Source: CAYWOS01 sp964459985 (GTDB lineage Bacteria > Bacillota > Clostridia > Christensenellales > Aristaeellaceae). Taken from it: a stretch of DNA of 64,000 nucleotides. Location: the NCBI GenBank assembly GCA_964459985.1, contig CAYWOS010000003.1:1-64000 (forward strand). The letters are read 5' to 3'. How positions within the stretch are numbered: position 1 is the stretch's first letter; each line of letters starts with the position of its first letter. This document shows positions 52,178 to 60,183 of this stretch, in pieces. The notes beneath the pieces are model-generated. The model had not been told where the DNA came from and made no database searches. It worked only from the letters and a program-made list of their open reading frames with translations. The translations under genes and the position numbers were made by a program.

Positions 52178-54163
52178 TCAGGTAAAGATTTCCACGCCCT
52201 CCCGAACGAACGCGGGGATAACCGAAAGCGGCGCGTCCGCAAGAACCGTTTGCCCGCCCGCGAAGATCTCGCCCGTCCACAGGCTGCGCCAGCGCGCGCC
52301 TTTGGGCAGATAAACCGCTTTCTCGCGCGCGCCCGGCTCGGTCACGGGCGCGACCAGCACGTCGCCGCCGAACAGATAGGCGTCCTCGATTTCCCAGCAT
52401 TGTTCGTCCTCCGGGAACCCGTAGAACAACGGCCGCATCACCGGCGCGCCGGTTTCGTGCGTTTCGTCCATGATCCGCCTGACATACGGGCGCAGGCGCT
52501 CGCGCAGCAGGATAAAATCGCGCAGAATCGGCTCGATCTCCTCGCCGTAGCTCCAGATTTCGTTATCCGCACCCGTAAAGAGATACGGGCTGCCGTCAGC
52601 GCGAACAAGCGGCGTGGTCGGTCTGCGGTCGCCGTGCAGGCGCATGACCGGGCAGAAAACGCCCCACGCGAACCAGCGCGTCATGAGCTCGCGGTAGCCC
52701 GCGTCCGTCGGATCGCCGCCGATGAACCCGCCGATATCGGTCGTCCACCACGGAATGCCCGCCATGCCCATGTTCAGCCCCGCCTTGATCTGGCGGCGGA
52801 AGGATTCCCACGTCGCGGCGATGTCGCCCGACCACACGAGCGCGCCGTAGCGTTGGCTGCCCGCCCACGCGCAGCGCACGAGGCTGACCGTCTCGTTTTC
52901 GCCGCTTTCGCGTTGTCCCTCGTAAAAGCCGCGCACATACTGCTGCGGGTACAGGTTGCCCACCTGCACGGCGCTGCCCAGATAATAGCGGTAGTGCCCC
53001 GGATCGTCCGTGCCGTATTCCGGCTCGGCCTCGTCCAGCCAGAACAGGCGGATGCCGAGATCGGCGTAGTTCTTTTTGCACTTGTCCCACACATAGGCGC
53101 GGGCGCGCGGGTTGGTGGCGTCGTAGAACATGCTGTACCCGCCGAAACACATGCCGATCTGCTCGCCCGCCTCGGCGCGCACGAGCAGCCCTTTCTGACG
53201 CATTTCCCGATAGTTTTCGCTCTCCAGATCGATCTGCGGCCATACCGACACCATCAGTTCGACGCCCATGTCCTTGAGCTCCCTGACCATCGCGGCGGGA
53301 TCGGGGAAGAATTCCCGGTCAAAGCGGAAATCCCCCATTTTGGGCCAATGGAAGAAATCGCACACGATAACCGAGAGCGGGACGCCCTTGTCGCGGTAAG
53401 TCCGCGCCACGGTCAAAAGCTGCTCCTGATTCCAATAGCGGAGCTTGCACTGCCAGAATCCGAGCGCGTATTCGGGCATAACGGGCGGGAAGCCGGTGGC
53501 GGCGGCGTACTGCGCGCTGATATCGGAAAAGCTGTCGCCCGCCGTGATCCAATAATCCATCTGGCGGGTAGACTGCGCCTTCCAGACCGTTTGATTGGTG
53601 CCGAAAAACACCTCGCCCAGCGCGGGATTGTGCCACAGAAAGCCGTACCCACGGCTGCTGACGACAAAGGGCACGCTGGCCTGCGAGTTGAGCTGTTTCA
53701 GCTCGAACACGCCGCCCTTGAGATTCATCTGATCGCTCTGGTACTGCCCGAGCCCGTACAGCCTTTCGCCGTCCGCCGCGTCAAACGATACGCGCAGGGA
53801 GAAATCCCCGCCCGGCTGCGGGCTGAAGGCGCGCGCCTGCAAATGCAGCGCGCCGCCGTCCGAGATTTCGCGCAGCAATACGCGCCCGTCGGCGTGGAAA
53901 AAGGTCACGCGGCAATGCCGCTTCCCCGGCGTCATGGTGATTTCCGCGCGGATAAGCCCGTTTTGAATTGACGCTTCATTCTCCCCGATTACGATGTCGG
54001 GCGTCGCAGGCGTCTGCTCAAGCAGCGCCCAGTCGGGATATTCGACCTCCTGCTGCAGGCGCGATACCACGCGCAGGCTGTTTTTCCCCCACGGCAGCAC
54101 GCAAAGCTGCTCGCCGTTGTTGCGATACGTCAGGGTTTGCCCGTTTTGTTCAAAATACCGCAT
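52178..54163 (-). CDS. Glycoside hydrolase family 31 (alpha-xylosidase/alpha-glucosidase-like)
   Basis: A cytoplasmic 661-residue enzyme with the GH31 plan: N-terminal beta-sandwich (to about 225), (beta/alpha)8 barrel, and two C-terminal sheets. The nucleophile is Asp377 in LFWLDEAEPE and the acid/base Asp447 in WSGDIAATW; the GGFIGG and RLHGDRRP segments are also typical. The LDEAEPE form resembles YicI-type alpha-xylosidases more than starch enzymes. GGAGG is 6 nt before the ATG. It is the last gene of Unit I and would clip alpha-linked residues from imported oligosaccharides. Confidence 0.9.
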   Translation of the reverse strand: MRYFEQNGQTLTYRNNGEQLCVLPWGKNSLRVVSRLQQEVEYPDWALLEQTPATPDIVIGENEASIQNGLIRAEITMTPGKRHCRVTFFHADGRVLLREISDGGALHLQARAFSPQPGGDFSLRVSFDAADGERLYGLGQYQSDQMNLKGGVFELKQLNSQASVPFVVSSRGYGFLWHNPALGEVFFGTNQTVWKAQSTRQMDYWITAGDSFSDISAQYAAATGFPPVMPEYALGFWQCKLRYWNQEQLLTVARTYRDKGVPLSVIVCDFFHWPKMGDFRFDREFFPDPAAMVRELKDMGVELMVSVWPQIDLESENYREMRQKGLLVRAEAGEQIGMCFGGYSMFYDATNPRARAYVWDKCKKNYADLGIRLFWLDEAEPEYGTDDPGHYRYYLGSAVQVGNLYPQQYVRGFYEGQRESGENETVSLVRCAWAGSQRYGALVWSGDIAATWESFRRQIKAGLNMGMAGIPWWTTDIGGFIGGDPTDAGYRELMTRWFAWGVFCPVMRLHGDRRPTTPLVRADGSPYLFTGADNEIWSYGEEIEPILRDFILLRERLRPYVRRIMDETHETGAPVMRPLFYGFPEDEQCWEIEDAYLFGGDVLVAPVTEPGAREKAVYLPKGARWRSLWTGEIFAGGQTVLADAPLSVIPAFVREGVEIFT

Positions 54164-54184
54164 GATGCCTCCGCGTTTCGCTTC

Positions 54185-56071
54185 TTATTTGGTCAGCGAC
54201 AGCTTGATCGCGGTGTCTTCGCCCGCGTCAATCAGTCCCCACGTGAGATATAACTGCCCGTTTTCAAGCCCCTCGGGCACGGGCAAAACGAACGAATCGC
54301 CAAGAACGGCGTCGCCGTCCGCGCTCCCCTCGCCGAACAGATAACGCGCGATTGTTTCGCCGCTCTCCGTCCGGTATTCGGCGCGCAGATACGCGCCGTA
54401 GCCCGCCTCGGGCGCGCCGTACATCGTTTTTTTGACGATAAACCGATCGGGCAGGTTTTCAATGACCGCGCCGCCCGCCGCCGTGCCCCGGTCGGCGTCG
54501 CCCATGCCCGCCCACGCGGTGAACGTGCCCAGATCGAACTCGGAAAACATCGTGGTATTCCGATCCTCGAAACGGTATTCCTTGCGCGCCACCGTCGCCG
54601 TGCCCGCGTTCATGGGCGTGTCGCCCTCCATGCTCCACACAGGCGCCTGATCTTCGTCCGCGCCGGTCAGCCGGATATCCAGATACAGAATGCCCCTGCG
54701 CGCGATGCGCCCAAGCCAGACCAGATCCTTCGTCGATACGCCGCGCAGTTCGTCCACCACCGCGATCTCGTCGCTCTCGCAGCCGTCCAGAACGCTTGAA
54801 TGCCCCTCGTCCACCGCGTACACCGTGATGTCGGCGCGGTCAAAGGGCAGGTTGTCCAGCGCCAAGGTCACGGGCGAATCCTTGACGGCGCGGGTGTAGA
54901 GCAAAACGCCCGCGCGGTTTCCGTCGCACGCCGCCATGCCGTTCAGCGCGCCGTCCGGCGTGAACGCCACGCGGTCGATGGGCAGCGTATTGTACAATTG
55001 CAGCGCGTGATGCGACGCGAAGCGCGCGCCCTTTTTGTTGTCCACCATGTTGAGCCCCTCGCCGTTGTCACGCCACGTCGCCCAGTTGACCGAGGTGACG
55101 GCCGGCATTTCGACCAGATTGGCGATAGCGTGCAGCATCAGCGACGCGGTATCGGCGCGGCTCGCCTCGTAAGTCGTCACGCCCGCCGTGTCCACGACGT
55201 GGAACTCGTTCAAATGCAGCGCCACGTTCTTAAACGCGTCGCCGTAGGAGGACAAAAGACGGTTAACGACGCGCGTGTCGTTCAGGTATCGCGACGTGCC
55301 GTAATTATGATAAGAAATGAAATCGAGCGGCAGACGCTTCTCCTTCACGGCGTCCAGAAAACCGTCGATCTTGCCGCTTCGCTCGAACGTGCCCAGAAAC
55401 GCCAGCGACAGCCCGCCCACGGTAGCGGTCGGATCGGCCTCGCGGATGCCCAGCACGGCGTTCTCGTACAGATCGATGTACTCCCGCCACGTGCCCGAAA
55501 AGAAGATTTTTTGGCCGCTCGCGTCCGCAAGATCGGGCTCGTTCCAGACTTCATGCGCGGCGAGCGGCCAGCCCTTCTCCCGGTAATGCGCGGCGATGTC
55601 GCGGCAAAGCCGACGCCACGCGTCCATGTCCTTGGGCGCGGAGCGGAAGGTGCCGTTCTCGGGCTGCAGGGATTTGGGCATATAGCCGTAGGAGAAATAC
55701 GGCGCCGTACCGTTCTTGTACAGCACCTTCATGAGCGCGTCCAGACTCAAAAACTGATGCGTCATGCGCTCGGCGTCGCCCATCGCAAAAAACTGCCCCA
55801 GCCCGCCGTTGCCCATGGACAGATCGACGCGCATATTCTCGCTGCGCAGCGCGCTTAAGTACTCCGCCGCCTTGACAAAGGGCGCGCTGTTGCCCGTCAT
55901 GCCGAAGGAATACGACACCGAGAACGTATTCTGGCGCTTGAAATACGGCACGCCCGTGTGCGCGGAAAAATCAGCCCGCACGCGTTTCCCCTCCTCCGCG
56001 AGAGCGGGGACTGCGCCGCACAGCAGCAGCCCCGCCATCGCAACCGCCAACAGGCGCTTACGGATTGCCAT
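54185..56071 (-). CDS. Secreted GH39-like glycosidase (paralogue of 28873-30825)
   Basis: A 628-residue exported protein: signal peptide (LLLCGAVPALA-EE), catalytic barrel with Glu178 in HEVWNEPD and Glu289 in LHLNEFH, then a beta-rich C-terminal part. It shares long motifs with the Unit IV protein (TGVPYFKRQNTFS, MGNGG, FISYH, EFDLGTFTAYAG/AWAG). The start at 56071 overlaps the preceding LamG stop by 14 nt, so it is translated by coupling; the ribosome site is weak. Probably beta-xylosidase- or arabinosidase-like; linkage unknown. Confidence 0.82.
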   Translation of the reverse strand: MAIRKRLLAVAMAGLLLCGAVPALAEEGKRVRADFSAHTGVPYFKRQNTFSVSYSFGMTGNSAPFVKAAEYLSALRSENMRVDLSMGNGGLGQFFAMGDAERMTHQFLSLDALMKVLYKNGTAPYFSYGYMPKSLQPENGTFRSAPKDMDAWRRLCRDIAAHYREKGWPLAAHEVWNEPDLADASGQKIFFSGTWREYIDLYENAVLGIREADPTATVGGLSLAFLGTFERSGKIDGFLDAVKEKRLPLDFISYHNYGTSRYLNDTRVVNRLLSSYGDAFKNVALHLNEFHVVDTAGVTTYEASRADTASLMLHAIANLVEMPAVTSVNWATWRDNGEGLNMVDNKKGARFASHHALQLYNTLPIDRVAFTPDGALNGMAACDGNRAGVLLYTRAVKDSPVTLALDNLPFDRADITVYAVDEGHSSVLDGCESDEIAVVDELRGVSTKDLVWLGRIARRGILYLDIRLTGADEDQAPVWSMEGDTPMNAGTATVARKEYRFEDRNTTMFSEFDLGTFTAWAGMGDADRGTAAGGAVIENLPDRFIVKKTMYGAPEAGYGAYLRAEYRTESGETIARYLFGEGSADGDAVLGDSFVLPVPEGLENGQLYLTWGLIDAGEDTAIKLSLTK

Positions 56072-56813
56072 AGATTTCCGAGATATCGGCGATCGCGCCG
56101 TCATACACGCGCACGTCGTCAATGCCGCCGATAAAGCCGTACATCACGTTATCGTCCCAGAACACGTAGCTGCCGCCGATGGTCGTGCCCAGTACGCAGG
56201 GGATCTGCGGCATGTCATACTCATCCGTGCCGCGAAGCTCGCCGTCCACCCACGCCGTCATGGTCATGGTCTCGGCGTCGTAGGCGCAGACGTACCAATG
56301 GTATTCCTTGAGACCTTCCATCAGCTTGCACGCCTCGCTCAGACGCCCCCAGTGATCCGCCTTGCCGTCGCCGATGATCGGCTGATAGATGATGTGCTTG
56401 ACGCCCTCGTGCGCGTACGCCGCCACCAGCAGGCACACGCCCTTTTGCTCGCCGTTATAGCCGGTGGAGAACACGCGGGTGTTCTCGCCCGCGAAGCCCT
56501 CGTGCTTGGCGTAGAAGCTCACGGTGAAGGATTCGAGCGCGTCGGTATAATCGTCGCCCGTGTCCTTGTTCATTACCAGCGCCGCGTCGCCGTCCAGCGC
56601 CAGCGCGCCCGCGCCGACCGCCGCGTCGGCGCTCACTTTGACTTTGCCCTTGCCGGCGGGCTGCATGTCGTAACCGTTGCCCGTCACATCCTTGCCGGGG
56701 TTTTCGGCGTCCTCGAAATCGTAGTGCGCGAGCAGCGCGGCCTCGGCGGCGGCGGAGAAGCACAAGGTCAGGGAAAGAAGCAGCGCGGTCAGCAGACAGA
56801 AAACCTTTTTCAT
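56058..56813 (-). CDS. Secreted LamG-domain protein (Unit I)
   Basis: A 251-residue exported protein with a signal peptide (MKKVFCLLTALLLSLTLCFS, then AAA-EA) and one LamG/concanavalin-A-like domain. It shares the YDFEDAENPGKD and GNGYD opening with the LamG proteins of Units III and IV but is otherwise more distant. TAAGGAGG is 8 nt before the ATG. It lies between the binding protein and the GH39-like gene and probably helps hold or recognise the glycan. Confidence 0.83.
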   Translation of the reverse strand: MKKVFCLLTALLLSLTLCFSAAAEAALLAHYDFEDAENPGKDVTGNGYDMQPAGKGKVKVSADAAVGAGALALDGDAALVMNKDTGDDYTDALESFTVSFYAKHEGFAGENTRVFSTGYNGEQKGVCLLVAAYAHEGVKHIIYQPIIGDGKADHWGRLSEACKLMEGLKEYHWYVCAYDAETMTMTAWVDGELRGTDEYDMPQIPCVLGTTIGGSYVFWDDNVMYGFIGGIDDVRVYDGAIADISEIYGNP

Positions 56814-56834
56814 GGGGATTCCTCCTTATGGGAT

Positions 56835-58166
56835 TTATTCTTCGCTCGTTGCCCCGGTGAACATGACCATCAGTTCGTCGAACGCCGCCTGCGACGGCGC
56901 TTTGTTCGTCTCGGCGAACACGCGCCCGGCGATGTTTTCGTTCACGCCGAAATCGTTCCACAGGATATTGTCGCGGAACCACGTCGCCGGCTCGCCCAGC
57001 GCCAGCACGCAGCGCCCGTCGATCAACCGCACCGTTTCGAGCGATTCGTCGTCGAACACGGTGTTTTCAAAATACATATACGGCTCCTTGAGTTCCTTCC
57101 AGTCGTAGGGATACAGCCAGTCGCGCAGGATGGCGGCGACGGCGGCCTTGTCCTCCACGCATTCCTGAATGAACCAGCCGTCGTGAACGTTCTGGGCGTT
57201 GACGTAATCCTCCGCGCGCGGTCCCATGGGAATGAGCAACATCCCGAACTCGTCTTCCTCGAGGTTGACCGCGTAGTTGGCGACCTCCCATGAGTACACC
57301 TGATAAAACGCGATCTTGCCGCGATTCCACAATTTCTCCCACGTGCCCCAGTCGTAATCGCCCTTGTAGCACACGCCCGTGTCGTTCGCCAGCATCCGGC
57401 ACCACTCGATGGCTTCCACGGCGGCGGGATCGTCCAGATTGTAATGATAGGCGAGGTTCTCGTCCATCGTCACGCAGGAGGAGCCGTTGGCAAATATGAA
57501 GGATTCGGCGATCACGGGCGCGCAGCCGTACGCGCCGAAGCCCCACACGTCGGTCTGCCCGTCGCCGTCGGTGTCGTGGGTACACTGCTGCGCGAGCGCC
57601 AGCAGCTTATCCCATGTCCATTCGCGGTTTTCCTGCAACTCGTAGAGCATTTGATCGGTGATGCCGTACTCGGCGCAGATGCGCTTATTGAACAGAATGC
57701 ACGTGCCCAGCCCGTTGAGGGCGGTGGACGCGGCGTAATTCTCGCCGCCGAAGCGCCACGGGTTCATCGCTTCCCTGTTCCACATGTCCTCGCTGAAATC
57801 GATGTACGCATCCAAGGGCGCGAGCAGCCCCGCGTACGTCCATGCGGGAATCACGTAATCGATGGTGTGGCAGAACGCGTCGGCGATCTTTTCGCCGCTC
57901 ATCGCCATGGTTTTGATGGCGGCGTCCCACGCGTGCCAGTCGTTGGTGGTGATGAATTCCAGCTTGCAGTTGTACTTCTTTTCGATCGTCTCCACCAGCG
58001 CCGCTTCGTCGGGATAGGTGGGTGAATTGGGATTGGGCGTCAGATCGAAGTACGCGCCCAGCGTGACCGTGCGCCCGTTAAGATCAAACGTCTCCTCCGC
58101 CGAAGCCGCCGAAAGCAGCGCGACCGACAGCGCCGCCGCCAGAAAGATTGCCGTCCATCGTCTCAT
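56835..58166 (-). CDS. Extracellular solute-binding protein (Unit I)
   Basis: A 443-residue family-1 binding protein with signal peptide MRRWTAIFLAAALSVALLSA (cleavage after ASA). It is a paralogue of the Unit III binding protein, with matching motifs (ITDQMLYELQ, WTWDKLLALA, DTDGDGQTDVWGFG, DDESLETVRLIDGR). The start at 58166 follows GGAGGGAG. There are no permease genes in Unit I, so it presumably feeds the Unit II permeases. It is first in Unit I and divergent from an AraC regulator. Confidence 0.88.
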   Translation of the reverse strand: MRRWTAIFLAAALSVALLSAASAEETFDLNGRTVTLGAYFDLTPNPNSPTYPDEAALVETIEKKYNCKLEFITTNDWHAWDAAIKTMAMSGEKIADAFCHTIDYVIPAWTYAGLLAPLDAYIDFSEDMWNREAMNPWRFGGENYAASTALNGLGTCILFNKRICAEYGITDQMLYELQENREWTWDKLLALAQQCTHDTDGDGQTDVWGFGAYGCAPVIAESFIFANGSSCVTMDENLAYHYNLDDPAAVEAIEWCRMLANDTGVCYKGDYDWGTWEKLWNRGKIAFYQVYSWEVANYAVNLEEDEFGMLLIPMGPRAEDYVNAQNVHDGWFIQECVEDKAAVAAILRDWLYPYDWKELKEPYMYFENTVFDDESLETVRLIDGRCVLALGEPATWFRDNILWNDFGVNENIAGRVFAETNKAPSQAAFDELMVMFTGATSEE

Positions 58167-58203
58167 GATTTCCGCTCCCTCCCGTTCACAGGTCACAAAA
58201 CGC

Positions 58204-58232
58204 TTGCAAATTCGTTCGGTTTCCTGTATAGT
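58204..58232 (+). promoter_or_regulatory. Promoter of the divergent AraC gene
   Basis: TTGCAA (58204-58209), 17-nt spacer, TATAGT (58227-58232). It faces the Unit I promoter, whose -10 box starts 4 nt further on. Confidence 0.65.
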
Positions 58233-58235
58233 CAC

Positions 58236-58295
58236 ATTATATAATACATATTCGGCAATGGATAGCAGTTTTACAGCACAATTCTAACACAATTT
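58236..58295 (-). promoter_or_regulatory. Unit I promoter with type-1 AraC-like operator
   Basis: The -10 TATAAT (58241-58236) is preceded by 20 nt and then ACTGCTAT (58269-58262), GTAA, and GAAATTGTGTTA (58296-58285): the same order and spacing as the Unit IV promoter. The sites lie in the leader of the AraC gene, so the regulator could both activate Unit I and dampen itself. Confidence 0.7.
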
Positions 58296-58311
58296 CCACG
58301 GGAGGCGGCGT

Positions 58312-59268
58312 ATGCAGGAAGAGGTATGGGAGTCGGCGCACGGCAGTCCGGCGTTCCCGGTGGCGATGTACCCCATTTGCTATCCCGACGGGTCGGATTT
58401 CCTGTACTACAGTCATCTGCACAACGAGCTTGAGTATTTCTTCCTGAAATCGGGGCACGTAAAGGTGTACGTGAACGGAATCCCCTACGATCTGTCGCCG
58501 GGCGACGCGCTGCTTATCACGCCCGCCGCGCTGCACTACGCCAAGCGCGCGAAGCCGGGCGACTGCGACACGCTGTCGCTTTTGTGCCACGCCGATTTCC
58601 TGTTCGGCAGGCGCGAGGAGGACGCGGTCAACGCGAAATGCCTGTCCGCCTTGACGGGCGCGCAGCGCCCCGCCGCGCTGTATTTGAGCGGCGCGGCCGT
58701 CAAGGAGGATGTCGCGGGGCTGTTTTCGCAGGTGCGGTCGCCGGCGGAGCAGGGCGCGCCGGGGTATGAAATGCTGGTGAAGGCGCGGCTGCTCGAACTG
58801 ACCTATCAGTTCCTGTTCGCGCCGGGCGGGTATACGGCGCACGCCGAATCGTCGCCCGATCTGGACGTTATCCGCCAGAGCCTTTTGTACTTTCAGACGA
58901 ATTATCAGCATGACGTCACGCTGGGCGAGCTGTCCGCCTTCGTGCATATGAGCCCCGGGCAGTTCGGGCGGCTCTTTCGCCGCATGATGGCGCAGCCGCC
59001 GATGACCTATCTGGTGCAGTACCGCGTCCAGCGCGCCACGCGGCTCCTGTCGGAAACCAATCTGCGCGTGTCGGAGATCGCGCTGCAAACGGGTTTCCGC
59101 AATTTTTCCTACTTTAACAAATGCTTTTTGCAGTACAAAGGCGTCACGCCCACGCGTTTCCGCCGTCTCAGGCGCGCGCAGGAAGAGATTCGTCCGCCTG
59201 CCGCACGGCCAGTTCCCGCGCGCGGTACGCCCGGGGCGTCAAGCCCGTTTCGCGATGAAATAACGTGA
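58312..59268 (+). CDS. AraC-family transcriptional regulator, divergent from Unit I
   Basis: A 318-residue regulator: N-terminal cupin (YFFLKSGHVKVYVNGIPYDL), linker, and a C-terminal double helix-turn-helix (VTLGELSAFVHMSPGQFGRL and VSEIALQTGFRNFSYFNKCF). GGGAGG is 7 nt before the ATG. After the DNA-binding domain there are about 32 extra residues rich in Pro, Ala and Arg; this tail is encoded in a 101-nt overlap with the convergent AraC gene, so the tail may be an accident of the overlap. It is the best candidate for binding the type-1 operators of Units I and IV. Confidence 0.9.
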   Translation: MQEEVWESAHGSPAFPVAMYPICYPDGSDFLYYSHLHNELEYFFLKSGHVKVYVNGIPYDLSPGDALLITPAALHYAKRAKPGDCDTLSLLCHADFLFGRREEDAVNAKCLSALTGAQRPAALYLSGAAVKEDVAGLFSQVRSPAEQGAPGYEMLVKARLLELTYQFLFAPGGYTAHAESSPDLDVIRQSLLYFQTNYQHDVTLGELSAFVHMSPGQFGRLFRRMMAQPPMTYLVQYRVQRATRLLSETNLRVSEIALQTGFRNFSYFNKCFLQYKGVTPTRFRRLRRAQEEIRPPAARPVPARGTPGASSPFRDEIT

Positions 59269-60046
59269 TAAAGTAATCGGCGTCCTCGTACCCGCACCGC
59301 GCGGCGATCTCGCTCACGGGCATATCGGTCTCCCGCGCGAGCAGCCCGCACGCGCACCTTACGCGCAGGGCGCGCACCTGCTCGGCGACGCCGACGCCGT
59401 AATTCTGGCGAAAAATTTCGTACAGTTTTGTTCGCCCCACCTTGAACCGCGCGCACAGCGATTCCGCCGTGACGGGACGCGTGAAGTTTTCCTGCAAATA
59501 AGCGTCGATCTGCGCGGGCAGGCGCGTCTGGCGCAGCACCGCCATGCGTTCCCGGCAAAGATACGCCGCCACGGCGCACAGAATATGCGAGGCCGCCTCG
59601 ATATACCCCTCGCGAACGACGGGCAGCGCCGCCGCCGCGCGCGCGAGCGCTTTCTCGTCCACCTGATAATCGCGGCAGCGCCGCGCGATCCGCGCGACGC
59701 CCGCGTCGCGGTCGGGATAGCAAAACACATGCCCGAACAGAAGATACCCGATGACGACGTTCTCGTGGAAAAGCGGCGCGATGCTCTCGGTCAGCCCCGC
59801 GTGGCACACATAAGTATACAGACCGTGCGTTTTCGCGGCGGTCAGGCAGCCCTGCCTGTCGCTGCGGCGGCACGCAGCGCACGCCGATTCGTCGGTGCGG
59901 ATCAGCGCGCAAAAGGACGGCAGTTCGCGCGGATACGCCGCCAGTTCGCGGAAATTTTCGTCCATCACCGACGCGCGAATGCCCGATATCAAATAGAAAT
60001 CCCGCAATAGTTCCTGCAGCTTGGTCACGTCAAAGGCGGAAATCAC
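59168..60046 (-). CDS. AraC-family regulator with PocR-like sensory domain, GTG start
   Basis: A 292-residue regulator. The N-terminal half is a PocR-type ligand domain with the conserved cysteine cluster (CAACRRSDRQGC) and GYLLFGHVFCYP; the C-terminal half is an AraC double helix-turn-helix (VTAESLCARFKVGRTKLYEI and VSEIAARCGYEDADYFITLF). The start is GTG at 60046, 8 nt after GGGAG. It is divergent from the aldolase-isomerase-kinase operon and is the likely regulator of that operon. Its 3' end overlaps the convergent AraC gene by 101 nt. Confidence 0.9.
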   Translation of the reverse strand: MISAFDVTKLQELLRDFYLISGIRASVMDENFRELAAYPRELPSFCALIRTDESACAACRRSDRQGCLTAAKTHGLYTYVCHAGLTESIAPLFHENVVIGYLLFGHVFCYPDRDAGVARIARRCRDYQVDEKALARAAAALPVVREGYIEAASHILCAVAAYLCRERMAVLRQTRLPAQIDAYLQENFTRPVTAESLCARFKVGRTKLYEIFRQNYGVGVAEQVRALRVRCACGLLARETDMPVSEIAARCGYEDADYFITLFHRETGLTPRAYRARELAVRQADESLPARA

Positions 60047-60152
60047 ACGGATCGCTCCCCTTCCCCCCGCTCCGCCGACAGTCTATCATATTCGGCGGAC
60101 AAAATCAAAGTTTTTCGCACGATTCTCCGTTCCTTTCGCGCGGCGGGATTGG

Positions 60153-60158
60153 TATAAT
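60153..60158 (+). promoter_or_regulatory. Extended -10 promoter of the aldolase-isomerase-kinase operon
   Basis: TGG-TATAAT, an extended -10 element, 26 nt before the start codon. No good -35 is visible, which fits activation by the divergent PocR-AraC protein. Confidence 0.6.
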
Positions 60159-60183
60159 GAATCGACATAAGGAGGGGACGTAT

